DNA of 64,000 nucleotides, from contig NC_016482.1 of assembly GCF_000227115.2 (NCBI RefSeq), positions 62,001 to 126,000 on the forward strand, given 5' to 3'. The notes under the pieces were generated by a model. That model did no database searches and was not told the DNA's origin. It was given only the letters and a program-made list of their open reading frames with translations. The translations under genes and the position numbers were made by a program. Of this stretch, positions 10,274 through 21,317 are shown piece by piece; positions within the stretch are counted from its first letter, which is position 1; the number at the start of each line of letters is the position of its first letter. The stretch comes from Naumovozyma dairenensis CBS 421. Taxonomy: Eukaryota > Ascomycota > Saccharomycetes > Saccharomycetales > Saccharomycetaceae.

Positions 10274-13200
10274 TTACATTGGTCTAAAACCAACAAATTC
10301 TTCCCAACTACGAACTTCACTTGGAATTATGACTTCTTTCGACTCTAGTATTTTCATCTTTTCTGCTAATTTAGCATTCAAAGCCTTTGCAAACAATAAT
10401 GCAGTTTGCGGTTCGTTGAATAATGGGATGGCGAAATCAATTGCATTTCTTCTCATAACATAATCGACATCATCTGTGTTTTCTGCTCTCTTAGAAGCCA
10501 AGTTGAAAACAGCCTTAATATCATACTTTTGGAATAATTCGCGTAATTTTCTCTTATCATTCTTTGGAAATTCAATTATCTTTACTATAGAACCAGCCGT
10601 TTCACCTATATGTTGAAGAATATATTTTTGAGCAGCTTCATTTGTAACATAAAGTTTGTATTTTAGTGGAGCCAGTATGGCGGCTACTTGACCTAAATAG
10701 TCCTTTGATAAATCTCCACCTAACAAAATACCGCAGTCAGGTAATGGAACATGGAAGTTCATTGTACTTTGAATGGCAGCCCAATAACTCTCTAATAGAT
10801 CTTTACCGAAGGAGGCGACTTCACCAGTAGATGCCATTTCAACACCTAAGAATGGATCAGCACCTGCCAATCTTGTGAAAGAAAATTGTGGCACTTTAGT
10901 GGCAACGTAATCGTATTTTTTACCCAACATTAAATCAACAGGTTTTGGGACTTTATCACCACCTAAGAATGCCTTCACTGCAATTTCGATAAAGTTTGTA
11001 CCTAGCACTTTAGACACGAATGGGAATGATCTGGAAGCTCTAATGTTACATTCGATAACCTTTAATGGTTTATCACCATCTTTGATAATTTGCATGTTAA
11101 AAGGACCTGTAATTTTCCATGCAACAGCAACTTTATCAGCAATTTCCTTTAAATCAGCCTTGACTTTATCAGATAAAGTTTGTGGTGGTAAGATGAGAGA
11201 AGCATCACCGGAATGGACACCAGCGTTTTCTACATGTTCAGAGATAGCATGAATCAAGACATGACCCTTATAAGCAACTGCATCAACATCAATTTCTTGT
11301 GCGCCTTCAATAAATTTAGACATAACGACAGGATGATCAGGAGACACATCAGATGCTAAGGTTAATTTATTTTTCAATTCTTCTTCATTATTAACAACAC
11401 TCATGGCGGCACCAGAAAGAACGTATGATGGACGAATTAATACAGGGAACCCAACTTTAGCGGCAAAGACGTTAGCTTCCTCAACGGAACTTAGTTCACT
11501 CCAATCTGGTTGACCAACTTCAATGGAATCTAAAATGGAGGAGAACTTATGTCTATCTTCAGCTCTATCTATATCAATAGGACTTGTACCCAAGATATTA
11601 CAACCATTGTTGAATAGAGTTAATGCGATATTTTGTGGTAATTGACCACCAACGGAAATGATACAACCTTCTGAGCTTTCTAATTCGTAAATATCCATAA
11701 CTCTTTCATAAGATAATTCTTCGAAATATAATCTATCAACTTCATCGAAATCAGTAGAAACAGTTTCTGGGTTATAATTGATCATAATAGTTTTTTTACC
11801 TTCATTTCTCAATGTCTTGGCAGTGTTAACAGCACACCAATCGAATTCTACAGATGAACCAATACGGTAAACACCTGAACCAAGGACTAACATACCATGT
11901 TCATCAAATTCCACATCGCTCTTTGTAGCATTATAAGTGGTGTAAAGATAATTTGTGGTAGCTGGGAATTCTGCAGCTAAAGTATCGATTCTCTTAACAA
12001 ATGGGATAATACCGAATGATTTTCTTAATTTTCTTACGTCAAATTCATTAACATTTGGATCCTTAATGGATGAAGCGATTTGTTTATCAGAGAACCCAAC
12101 TTTCTTAGCTCTTTGTAAAATATCTTGAGTTAGATCATTTAATTTTTCAACTTGTTCTAATTCTTTATACATCTTAACGATGTTCATACATTTATGTAAG
12201 AACCATTTATCAATCTTAGTTAAATCATGAACTTTTTCCACGGTATAATTTTCATGAATTAAAGCTTGACCGATAGCTAAGACTCTTCTATCAGTTGGAA
12301 CGGATAAAGCTTCATCTAATTTATCACCGAATTCATTTGAACCTTGGAAACCTAACAAAGAAGGATCCACTTGTCTCAAAGCCTTTTGGAAAGCTTCTTC
12401 ATAGTTTCTACCGATAGCCATAACTTCACCCACAGATTTCATTGAGGATCCAATTGATCTATCCACATATTGGAATTTAGATAAATCCCATTTTGGAATC
12501 TTAGCTACGATATAATCTAATGAAGGCTCGAAATTAGCGACAGTAGTCTTTGTAATTGGATTTGGTAATTCCGGTAAAGTATAACCAAGAGCAATCTTAG
12601 CGGCAGTATAAGCCAATGGATAACCTGTAGCTTTGGAAGCCAAAGCAGATGAACGTGATAAACGAGCGTTAACTTCAATGACACAATAATCCAATCCATT
12701 AGGTTGTAAAGCGTATTGAACGTTACATTCCCCAATGACACCAAGGTGTCTAATGATTTTAATGGCAGCTGATCTTAACATATGATATTCTTCATCAGAT
12801 AAAGTTTGTGATGGAGCGAATACCATTGAATCACCGGTATGGATCCCCAATGGGTCGAAATTTTCCATATTACATACTGTGATACAATTACCTACTCTAT
12901 CTCTAACGACTTCATATTCAACTTCTTTCCAACCTTTCAATGATTTTTCCACTAAGATTTGTGGTGCTAATGATAAAGATTGTGAAGCTAATTGTTTCAT
13001 TTCTTCAGCATTGTTGGCGAATCCAGAACCTAGACCACCAAGGGCGTATGCGGATCTAACGATGACAGGGTATTTTACTTGTTCAGCTGCGTCTAAGGCT
13101 TGATCTATGGTTTCACAAGCGATGGATTCAGCGATTGGGATGTTGATTTCCTTTAATGCTTGAGCGAAAAGGTCTCTATCTTCAGATGTGATTAAAGTTT

Positions 13201-13624
13201 GGATTGGAGTACCTAGGACTTTAACGTTATATTTCTTTAAGGTACCATTTTTATCTAATGCTACACCACAATTTAGACCAGTTTGACCACCGAATGTTAA
13301 AAGGATAGCATCCGGCCTTTCACGTTCGATGATGTAAGTGATATATTCGGGAGTGACAGGTAGGTAATAGATTTTGTCAGCTAACGAATGAGAAGTTTGA
13401 TTAGTAGCGATATTTGGATTAATCAATATAGTTTTCTTTTCAGCTTCTTTTAGAGCTTTAATTGCTTGAGAACCACTGTAATCGAATTCACCTGCTTGAC
13501 CGATGGATAGACCACCTGAACCGATGATTAGTACTGAATTCACACCTTCAACTAATTGAGGATTATATGATGGTGTATTGAAGGTGGACACAGATGGTTC
13601 TGTTGATTTATAAATTGAGGTCAT
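10274..13624 (-). CDS. CPA2: Carbamoyl-phosphate synthase, large subunit, arginine-specific
   Basis: Makes carbamoyl phosphate from bicarbonate, ammonia (from the Cpa1 glutaminase) and two ATP for arginine synthesis in the cytosol. The 1116-aa product has the family's usual length (S. cerevisiae 1118). It shows the tandem two-half layout. The first half opens with VLIIGSGGLSIGQAGEFDYSG and has an ATP-grasp segment with VRSAYALGGLGSGF. The second half opens with MLVLGSGVYRIGSSVEFD and has IRPSYVLSGAAM. A C-terminal MGS-like domain follows. There is no aspartate transcarbamylase domain, which separates it from Ura2. A Gcn4-type site lies upstream at 13979. Confidence 0.98.
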   Translation of the reverse strand: MTSIYKSTEPSVSTFNTPSYNPQLVEGVNSVLIIGSGGLSIGQAGEFDYSGSQAIKALKEAEKKTILINPNIATNQTSHSLADKIYYLPVTPEYITYIIERERPDAILLTFGGQTGLNCGVALDKNGTLKKYNVKVLGTPIQTLITSEDRDLFAQALKEINIPIAESIACETIDQALDAAEQVKYPVIVRSAYALGGLGSGFANNAEEMKQLASQSLSLAPQILVEKSLKGWKEVEYEVVRDRVGNCITVCNMENFDPLGIHTGDSMVFAPSQTLSDEEYHMLRSAAIKIIRHLGVIGECNVQYALQPNGLDYCVIEVNARLSRSSALASKATGYPLAYTAAKIALGYTLPELPNPITKTTVANFEPSLDYIVAKIPKWDLSKFQYVDRSIGSSMKSVGEVMAIGRNYEEAFQKALRQVDPSLLGFQGSNEFGDKLDEALSVPTDRRVLAIGQALIHENYTVEKVHDLTKIDKWFLHKCMNIVKMYKELEQVEKLNDLTQDILQRAKKVGFSDKQIASSIKDPNVNEFDVRKLRKSFGIIPFVKRIDTLAAEFPATTNYLYTTYNATKSDVEFDEHGMLVLGSGVYRIGSSVEFDWCAVNTAKTLRNEGKKTIMINYNPETVSTDFDEVDRLYFEELSYERVMDIYELESSEGCIISVGGQLPQNIALTLFNNGCNILGTSPIDIDRAEDRHKFSSILDSIEVGQPDWSELSSVEEANVFAAKVGFPVLIRPSYVLSGAAMSVVNNEEELKNKLTLASDVSPDHPVVMSKFIEGAQEIDVDAVAYKGHVLIHAISEHVENAGVHSGDASLILPPQTLSDKVKADLKEIADKVAVAWKITGPFNMQIIKDGDKPLKVIECNIRASRSFPFVSKVLGTNFIEIAVKAFLGGDKVPKPVDLMLGKKYDYVATKVPQFSFTRLAGADPFLGVEMASTGEVASFGKDLLESYWAAIQSTMNFHVPLPDCGILLGGDLSKDYLGQVAAILAPLKYKLYVTNEAAQKYILQHIGETAGSIVKIIEFPKNDKRKLRELFQKYDIKAVFNLASKRAENTDDVDYVMRRNAIDFAIPLFNEPQTALLFAKALNAKLAEKMKILESKEVIIPSEVRSWEEFVGFRPM

Positions 13625-13978
13625 CTTTTGATTATTTCTCTGGGTTGCTGTTGGGTCAAGCTATTGTCCTTGGGAATGAGTGATAATACAAGGAAAATCA
13701 AATAGATACAACGTTATTGAATCTATTCTTCGATGTAAGATAATTCAAATCTCGATCAAAGTAGAGAATATATATATATACAAGAATGAGACGTTAGAAA
13801 ACACTCGAGAAAAAAATAGCATTAAAAGGTGACATCAACATGTAGTCAAGAATAAACAATAAATATGAGAGTACGTACAAGTTTGTTGAAATAATGATTA
13901 TATTGCAAGTGTCACTCATTCATTTGTCTTTTCATTTGCATTTTGCCGTCTGGAAGATGGAAGAGAGGGAGGGATGCG

Positions 13979-13985
13979 TGAGTCA
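13979..13985. promoter_or_regulatory. Gcn4-type site TGAGTCA
   Basis: Perfect TGASTCA match 355 bp upstream of CPA2. General amino-acid control of arginine genes by Gcn4 is established in S. cerevisiae. Function here is inferred from motif and position. Confidence 0.55.
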
Positions 13986-14666
13986 GAGAAAAATTTTCAC
14001 TTAGAGAACAACACCCAGACACGGATGGGTCAGTTAGTGGTAATTTCTTTAAGCAGTTACAGTATGTATGTTAGTTGAGCAAGAAATTATTTTAATGATT
14101 ATTGGTACTATTTTATGTGTTTATTATATAGTTGATGTTGTTTAGTTTAATTTGACCGTATTTGAAAACTACGCTACGTGTTGGAAATATGACTAAATGG
14201 TTGTTTTTCAATCAATGAAGATTCGGAGTTGGTTTCGGTTCTTTTGTTTGCTTTTTTTGGGGCACCTCTCTTGTTATTGCACTTAACAGTCACTTTTTTG
14301 TTCAAATTCGTCCAATTCGCTCATTTTTTAGACTTTAAGTGCAAGAATTGGCGAAGTTCTGCATTTTTTTTGGAAATGTTCACAGATGCGGTGGGTGTCT
14401 GGGTGGAAGTTTACGGGTAACACCAACTGCCACGGCCTGCCTCATCGGGTAAGAGATATCCATTCATTAGCATACCTAAATAGGAAATAGTGTGGTTTCC
14501 TAGCCGCCGAGGAAACCCCATAACAAACCTTCACGAACGTGTTTATAATCAGTAGGATGATAAAGATCCGGACACCCCAGTATGTATATTCAGCATACAG
14601 CACACAGCACACAGTATAATACCATAAAATGCCATCGGACCTTAACTCAATCTTAATATTGTGAGA

Positions 14667-14817
14667 AGGGGAGGGGGCCGCGGATAACACCATTAAAATA
14701 TACAGTCTTGTTGATATAGTTGTGGCCATACATACACGGAAGGTCGTGAGATAAGGTAAAATAAGCCTACACGGATAGCACTATCTCACTCCGATGCTAT
14801 AAAGGAGAGTCCAGGGG
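14667..14817 (+). promoter_or_regulatory. Three stress-response elements upstream of MOH1
   Basis: AGGGG (STRE core, bound by Msn2/Msn4) occurs at 14667-14671, 14672-14676 and 14813-14817, about 0.8-0.9 kb upstream of MOH1. MOH1 is a stationary-phase-linked gene in S. cerevisiae, so stress control fits. The distance is long for a yeast promoter. Confidence 0.35.
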
Positions 14818-15200
14818 ATGGTTGGAGGCATGGATGGATACATAGCAGGAGTAAAGAATAGTATTCTAAAGGGCGAAAGCAAATGAGAGCACTGGAAGCA
14901 CGACATATCATTGCAACAACGGTAAGTCAAATACCAATACTAATACTGATGCTAATACTGATGGCACATATTAATGACATGAGCGTGTCAAAGAAAGTAT
15001 AGAGAAATAGTATCATATATACTTGAACAGTAATGTCGTTAAATTGCCCTTACATTTATCTAAGGTTGCGTTAACCGTATAAGTAATTGAAATACCTGCG
15101 AGTAAAATTGTACAAGTAACTTCGGTGATCCGTAACCATGACATTCCTTATGAGTAATACATGTATCTAGTGGTTGAACTCTGCACATTCGTATCCATAG

Positions 15201-15243
15201 TTCGTTTCGTTTCGTTTCGTTTGGATTGGATTGGATTGGATTA
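15201..15243. repeat. Tandem pentamer repeats (TTCGT)n and (TTGGA)n
   Basis: Four TTCGT units run directly into four TTGGA units. A minus-strand ORF across it is a by-product of the repeat. Confidence 0.85.
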
Positions 15244-15607
15244 GGTAACATCACGAAACGCTTTTATAGTTACCCTTAACATTATATTATATAAAGGTAA
15301 TAGACCTTTCCTTATCATCAAGGCACCCCATGTTCCTTCCTCCCTTCCCTTCTGCCCTCTTCTTGGTCACTTTTCTTATTAATAGAGTAACAACTCAATC
15401 AATAGGATCCAACATCAATTCCTCTTGGATTATTACTCAATCCATAACATAATTAATCTCTAAGCCTACTATAGAACAAAACATACAACTAAAGTATATC
15501 TTATTTATAAAACAAGCCAATTGAAGACAGTGTCTTACTAAGAAAGAGGTAAGATTTGAGAGAACCAAAAAACTCTGATATTGAAGAGCAGATAAAGGGA
15601 AAGAGAA

Positions 15608-16444
15608 ATGGGATTACGGTACACATCATACATTGAAAGACCTTCAAATTTAACATTTAAAGAGAAAAAACGTTCATCATACAATAGCATTAGTAACAAC
15701 CGATCTCGTAATGAAAACGTAGGAACAAATCGAAGTGGTATATTTTCATCAGCTCCATCTCCAATTCCACCACCAAGACATCTTCGTTATGAAAATGGTG
15801 CCTTTAGAATCGTGAGAACTCCATCATCAGTGGTCACTACTTCATTGATTTATCCTCATTTAAATCATGAATCCAGTACCAGATCATATCGAAATGGTCG
15901 TCGCAATCATCGTAATCATCAAAATCGTCATACTGTATTCTCTCCCACAGATAATGATTTCAATTCAATCTATAATAATCAATACGATGAAAATGGGAAT
16001 GGAAATGAAAATGAAAATGATGAATATTATGATGAAGATGAAGATGGTGAAGGAGTCGAGCATGATAATATGTTATTTGATAATAGAATGTCTGGGATAA
16101 CAAGATCAATAGCACCATCTAATGGTAGTATTAGTCTTAAGAAATTCATGACATTTGGATGTCGTCATTGTAGGACACATTTATCATCATCTAATGAAAT
16201 TATGTCCAAAGATTATAGAGGCAAGACTGGAGATGCATATTTGATGGATCATGTGGTTAATGTTATTGAAGGTACTATGGAAACAAGACCAATGATTACG
16301 GGGGAATATTTGGTTTGTGATATCTTATGCCATTGGTGTAAGAATTTAGTTGGTTGGAAATATATTCAAAGTGAAATGAATGATCAAAAATTCAAAGAAG
16401 GGAAATATATCTTGGAGTTGGAAACTATTTGTCTTTGTGATTAA
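15608..16444 (+). CDS. MOH1: Yippee-family zinc protein, Moh1-like, with long N-terminal extension
   Basis: The C-terminal 100 residues are a Yippee domain with the family's exact zinc spacing, CxxC-X52-CxxC: CRHC at residues 185-188 and CHWC at 241-244. They end in the usual GWKY...FKEGKYILE segment. Yippee proteins share the fold seen in cereblon and Mis18; yeast Moh1 has been linked to stationary phase and cell death, without a defined reaction. S. cerevisiae MOH1 (YBL049W) is about 138 aa. Here about 165 residues of low-complexity sequence precede the domain, including a basic His/Asn/Arg region and an acidic Glu/Asp run near residues 130-152. No shorter start leaves a normal-length protein without cutting open frame. 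Confidence 0.88.
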   Translation: MGLRYTSYIERPSNLTFKEKKRSSYNSISNNRSRNENVGTNRSGIFSSAPSPIPPPRHLRYENGAFRIVRTPSSVVTTSLIYPHLNHESSTRSYRNGRRNHRNHQNRHTVFSPTDNDFNSIYNNQYDENGNGNENENDEYYDEDEDGEGVEHDNMLFDNRMSGITRSIAPSNGSISLKKFMTFGCRHCRTHLSSSNEIMSKDYRGKTGDAYLMDHVVNVIEGTMETRPMITGEYLVCDILCHWCKNLVGWKYIQSEMNDQKFKEGKYILELETICLCD

Positions 16445-18005
16445 AAAAAAAAATAACGATCACTCTTACAATTCCCGTGTTCTGTTTTATTAGGAAGGTT
16501 TTTATGTTTTTTTATGTTCCTTTTTTTTTTTCGGTATATTTAATACCAAACTATTTTTGGTTTAATAATGATAATAATAATATCTTCTACATTTTTTTAT
16601 GGTTATGAGATATGACCGGTTATTTAGGTAAAAGAAGTTTACCAGTCCATAATCTCTCATGGATATATCAACCATAAGTTATGCTTCTCTAATCTCAACA
16701 GAGTTTTATTACGTTTTACGACAAAATTATTGAATAATAAATTTTGTATTGAATAATGCAAATATTACATATCAGTGGGTTAAATACGACCTAAAAGCTA
16801 GAACTAATCTTCTGCTATGTAACACATCGAATGAGCTAGATGGTCTAGATTCTATAGGTTTACTCATGCTATATTCTACGTACATTATTGTAGACATTCC
16901 ATTGCAAGCACGAGCAATGCGGTAAGACTCGACTGAACATATGCTCAGCAAAGGTAAATCCGCAATGAAGTGGTGAAGATAATAAGTAACATAGTAGTAA
17001 AAGAAGCAAGAAGCGTTCGAACCAATTTGTTCATATTAATAGCATCATCGATGAGGAGGCATTGGGAAGAAAAGTTTGTTTTCTGGAGAAAACTCTGCGC
17101 CTAAACTGAGAGATCTCGAACTTAATGCCGGAAGAATCATTCTTTAATGTCTTTAAAAATGGGTAAGAGCAACTAAATAAAAATGATAATCTTAAAAACA
17201 CCCTGTACCTGCCTTTCAGGTAAAATGGAAAATCCTCGCTCAAGGGATCTGATATATAAGAATTTTTGCAAAGCCATTGTCTAGGTATATCTCAATTATT
17301 CCTCCATGAAACGTGAGTAGGAATTATATAGATCTTGCAATTACGAAATAAATAAATACCAAGACCTCATATCTAGATTGGCTAACTCTTGAACTATACA
17401 TTAAAAATGACATTTATATTTATATACGGAAGCCACCTACTATTTTATAGTGACTGTTCGACCGAGAGGTCCTCCACAAAGACTTGATAATAAATTTTAA
17501 GTTCTAAAAGCAATACAATGTCTATTCTTATTGGGGTGTAATGTCTACCAACCTTCTTTAAGTACAATAAAACCAAGTTCATCTTTTAAGTATGGGGGTC
17601 TTATTAATTTCATACCAAGAAAACGAGTCTCTATATGATGTATAATGTTTAGTTTACCAACCAAAAAGAGTCAGTTAGGATGATATATTCTTATTATTCG
17701 TTTGAAGTACATATTATATGTAAATCCCCATCTTTACTTATTCATTTTGTCATCTTCCTCATTCCTTGTATTGATTGCGTAAACTTGGAGATTGTGAAAT
17801 CTAGAACAATAACTATATAGCGTTACAAGAACGAGGCCCTAGGATGTTGATCCAAGTATATACGTTGAAAGGAAATTTACCTCATGAAGAAAACACTATA
17901 TAATCCCTGTTTGATATCTGATAACTAAACTTATTGAATCAAGAAAAAAGATAGCTTGCGTTAAATGTTTAATATATAGGCATCTAATAAGGAAAGGAAA
18001 AAGCT
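16445..18005. other. Long intergenic, YMR1 promoter
   Basis: 1.56 kb upstream of YMR1. A GGTTCGAA at 17015-17022 on the minus strand prompted a tRNA check, which failed. A segment near 16925-16960 faintly resembles the dispersed repeat at 21750. No gene seen. Confidence 0.45.
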
Positions 18006-20225
18006 ATGGAATATATCAAGATTACCAAAGTTGAAAATGTTGTATTGCATAAAAGAGGAATTCCTGTAATTGGAACATTACATTTAACTACACATCATTT
18101 AATATTCTCATCAAATGCTTTATCTACAGAATTTTGGTTTGCGTACCCGATGATTGGATCTGTCTTTAAAAATCAAGGTTCCACGTTATTGTCTAAATTA
18201 AAAGATAAAAATCAACTAAATGAGTCTCAATTCCATAACAAGTCTACTTTCCAATGGTATGAACATCGAGATCTATGGTCATTAATTAATATCAAGATTA
18301 TAGGTAAAGATTATACCATCATATCATTAGATTTCATAAATGAATTTGAAGCTAATGCTGTATTTGATTCATTGTTAAAATTAACTTCATTGAATGATAT
18401 TTCACAATTATATGCCTTCTTATATACTCCTAATAGGGCTGAACTTCAATTTAATGGTTGGAATTTATATTCTCCTGAAAGAGAATTCAAAAGACAAGGC
18501 CTTCAATTAATTGGAAACAACGATGAACATACTGAGCATGGCGAAACATTCCCATGGAGACTGTCGTTAATAAATTCAGACTATAAATTTTCATCAACAT
18601 ATCCTAGTAAACTAATTGTCCCTACCTCGACATCTGATTCATTATTAACACATGCGGCAAAATATAGATCACAAAATAGGATACCGGTATTAACTTATTT
18701 TTACAAGAGAAATGGTGCTAGTATAGTAAGGTCAGCACAACCTCTACCAGGTATCATAAATCAAAGATCAATTCAAGATGAAAAATTAGTAATGGAATGT
18801 TTTAATTGCTGTAATAAACTACCACTTAATAATAACATTGCTTCGATTTCAACAAGACAAAATGTTATTGTGGATGCTCGCCCTATGACAAATGCAATTG
18901 CACAGGTGGCTCTTGGTGGTGGTACTGAAAATATGGACAATTATGCATTCCCACAATTAAGTACACCGAATGGCAAAAATCATACAAAGAGAATGTTTTT
19001 AGGTATTGATAATATTCATGTCATGTCAGATATAATGAATTCATTAATTGACAATTTTCTTGTAGATGGAGATTTAAATTTACCCATAAATAAGAGACAA
19101 TTGAATGGCATAACGAATTCGAATTTGAAAAAAAATTTGAAAAATAATTCCGCTAATACATCATCGAAAGGTAAAAATTGGCTAAAGACGATCAAGATAC
19201 TATTAAGTTCTACAGAAACTTTAGTCAAGTCCGTGATATTTAATGGATCTAATTTATTAATCCATTGTTCTGATGGTTGGGATCGTACAGCACAAGTTTG
19301 CTCACTGATTGAACTTTGTATAGATCCATATTATAGAACTATGGAAGGTTTCATAATTTTAGTGGAGAAAGAATGGGTTTCATTTGGCCATAAATTTTTA
19401 GAAAGATGCGGTCATCTTGGTTCTGAAAGGATTTTCCATGATAATACAACATTTTCTACAACATCGACGACTAAGAATATACCGTCGAAAATAATCAATG
19501 ACCAAAGGGGACTTCTAGGTGGTGGTGATTCTCATAATGATTATGATGAATTGTTAATAATGGATAAAAGCTTACAAAATAATATAAATTCAAATTCTGT
19601 ATTGATTAATAAAATGTCCAATAAATTTAAAATTAATAAGAAATGGAAAAACAATGATTTAAAGTTTATATCACCAATTTTCCAACAATTTTTAGATTGT
19701 GTTTATCAATTATTGATTCAAAACCCAACATCCTTTGAATTTAATGAACGATTTTTGAGAAGGTTAGTTTATCATTTATATTCTTGTCAATATGGGACAT
19801 TTTTATTTGATAATGAAAGGACATTAATTGAAATGGATGCAAAACATAGAACAAGAAGTGTTTGGGATTATTTTTTATCCCGTGAGAAGGAATTCATTAA
19901 TACTCAATATATACCGTTTCAAGGGAATAAGGATGCGATGAACGAAGGAGAAGAAATTCAAGGTGACAATGGTAATGACATAGCATTGATATCCGATGAA
20001 GAGGATTGGATCCTACCAGATTTAAATAAAATTCAATGGTGGTGGCAATTATATGGTAGAAGAGAAGATGAAATGAACGGGCCATTTGTCGCTGTGGATG
20101 ACTCAGATTTAATGAAAGACAAGGATAATTCTACATTAGATAGATCTATTTCAGTGGGAGAATCAGTAAAAGGGATTGGTTTGAAGTTACAATCATTCGG
20201 TTTGGATTTATTTGGGAAAAAGTGA
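18006..20225 (+). CDS. YMR1: Myotubularin-family PI3P phosphatase
   Basis: Dephosphorylates phosphatidylinositol 3-phosphate, limiting PI3P on endosomes and vacuole. The 739-aa protein (S. cerevisiae 688) starts with a PH-GRAM domain (about residues 1-125), where GTLHLTTHHLIFS is typical. The phosphatase domain contains the CX5R loop HCSDGWDRTAQ, with Cys 421 and Arg 427, and the flanking segments expected of an active enzyme (not a dead pseudophosphatase). Asn-rich insertions explain the extra length. Orthologue of YJR110W. Confidence 0.96.
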   Translation: MEYIKITKVENVVLHKRGIPVIGTLHLTTHHLIFSSNALSTEFWFAYPMIGSVFKNQGSTLLSKLKDKNQLNESQFHNKSTFQWYEHRDLWSLINIKIIGKDYTIISLDFINEFEANAVFDSLLKLTSLNDISQLYAFLYTPNRAELQFNGWNLYSPEREFKRQGLQLIGNNDEHTEHGETFPWRLSLINSDYKFSSTYPSKLIVPTSTSDSLLTHAAKYRSQNRIPVLTYFYKRNGASIVRSAQPLPGIINQRSIQDEKLVMECFNCCNKLPLNNNIASISTRQNVIVDARPMTNAIAQVALGGGTENMDNYAFPQLSTPNGKNHTKRMFLGIDNIHVMSDIMNSLIDNFLVDGDLNLPINKRQLNGITNSNLKKNLKNNSANTSSKGKNWLKTIKILLSSTETLVKSVIFNGSNLLIHCSDGWDRTAQVCSLIELCIDPYYRTMEGFIILVEKEWVSFGHKFLERCGHLGSERIFHDNTTFSTTSTTKNIPSKIINDQRGLLGGGDSHNDYDELLIMDKSLQNNINSNSVLINKMSNKFKINKKWKNNDLKFISPIFQQFLDCVYQLLIQNPTSFEFNERFLRRLVYHLYSCQYGTFLFDNERTLIEMDAKHRTRSVWDYFLSREKEFINTQYIPFQGNKDAMNEGEEIQGDNGNDIALISDEEDWILPDLNKIQWWWQLYGRREDEMNGPFVAVDDSDLMKDKDNSTLDRSISVGESVKGIGLKLQSFGLDLFGKK

Positions 20226-20438
20226 TTTTTCTAAAAAAAAAAGGGAAAGACAAAGAAACATGTCCAGTGAAACAACTTTTTTTAGTGTCTCGCGTATATC
20301 TATACAATTAAGCATATTCTTTTTATGTAACCAATCAATAAAACTCTTCATTCATAACAAAAGAAATTGAATATATAATATTAGTATATGTTTGAAACAA
20401 GAGTCTATAAAAATGTGACGTAAAATCATCATGATTGT

Positions 20439-21317
20439 CTACTTTTTTTTCTTAGTTAATTGTACAATTCCGTCTCTCCAAGTTATCCCACACCATTGAG
20501 AAACCAAGATAGACAGTCTTCTAGTGGCTTCAATAGTTTCGAAATCACAACCAATATTCAAAGCTCCCTTTAAATGTCCTCTTAATTGTGGATTAACATC
20601 CTGCGGTACTAAGGAAGCAATGACGATCAAACTTTTCTCTTGAGCATTTAAAACATCTACAAATGATAACAAAGGTCCATAAACATGAACCAATGCATAA
20701 TACCATAAGTCTGGATATGAAGAATTCATATTATTCACCACTCTTGTGGATACTTTATTATACAGACTATTCCAATGGTTTAACCCACGTTGTATTATCT
20801 TAGTCCTATCCTGCATAGAGTGAATTTGTTCCCTCATCGTTGCAGGGCAAGGTTCTTCTCTACCCATAGCAGCTTCCCATGGGTCAATTTGTGGTGTTTT
20901 CGGCAGTAATACGGTGGGAGTATATTCTTTCAAGCTAGAGAGTCCATTAATCGCACGAGGTAATCCAGCTAACGGTCCTGAAGTTAATAGAGCATCTCTA
21001 AATTTTTGAGTTAGTTTCAATTGCGGTGTGGATGGGTTTGAATAAATTTCATTGATTAATCTTGCCTTTAAGTCATGATCTGGATTGTTGACTAGTTCCA
21101 TTGTCTTATGAGCTAACGTGACTCTATATTTCTTGGCATGATCATCACTTAAGGACATGGCATAATGATATAGTTTGGGTATTTCTTGAGGTTCATTACA
21201 AACACTGAAGGATGTCGCTGCGACTAAGTACCATATATTTTTTAATTTTGGATGGAATTGATAAAGTTGAATCAACCGTTGAGGATTTAAAATACTGTGT
21301 GTAGCGAAACTATTCAT
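20439..21317 (-). CDS. PXP2: Pxp2-like protein, AhpD/carboxymuconolactone-decarboxylase type
   Basis: A 292-aa protein corresponding to S. cerevisiae YJR111C, a peroxisomal matrix protein of unknown activity with a helical fold related to carboxymuconolactone decarboxylase. NEPQEIPKLYHYAMSL near residue 40 and LLSFVDVLNAQEKSLIVIAS near residue 216 are the parts I used. Convergent with YMR1. The C-terminus reads QLTKKKK, encoded across an A8 run; no SKL-type peroxisomal targeting tripeptide is visible in this frame or in the two shifted frames. Either targeting differs in this species or the end is wrong. Confidence 0.82.
   Translation of the reverse strand: MNSFATHSILNPQRLIQLYQFHPKLKNIWYLVAATSFSVCNEPQEIPKLYHYAMSLSDDHAKKYRVTLAHKTMELVNNPDHDLKARLINEIYSNPSTPQLKLTQKFRDALLTSGPLAGLPRAINGLSSLKEYTPTVLLPKTPQIDPWEAAMGREEPCPATMREQIHSMQDRTKIIQRGLNHWNSLYNKVSTRVVNNMNSSYPDLWYYALVHVYGPLLSFVDVLNAQEKSLIVIASLVPQDVNPQLRGHLKGALNIGCDFETIEATRRLSILVSQWCGITWRDGIVQLTKKKK

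Larger units (their letters stand above)
13625..15607. other. Long divergent intergenic, CPA2/MOH1
   Basis: About 2 kb between divergent CPA2 and MOH1. It holds the Gcn4-type site, stress-element motifs and a short tandem repeat, listed separately. I see no further gene; the ORFs here are short and lack family features. Confidence 0.5.

Noticed and set aside
10257..13103. Several ORFs of 68-75 codons overlapping CPA2
   Set aside because: Antisense or out-of-frame shadows of a fully conserved enzyme.
16880..17030. tRNA gene suggested by GGTTCGAA on the minus strand
   Set aside because: No A-box at the right distance and the flanks do not form a T-stem or acceptor stem. The same check failed at 45437 and 47360.
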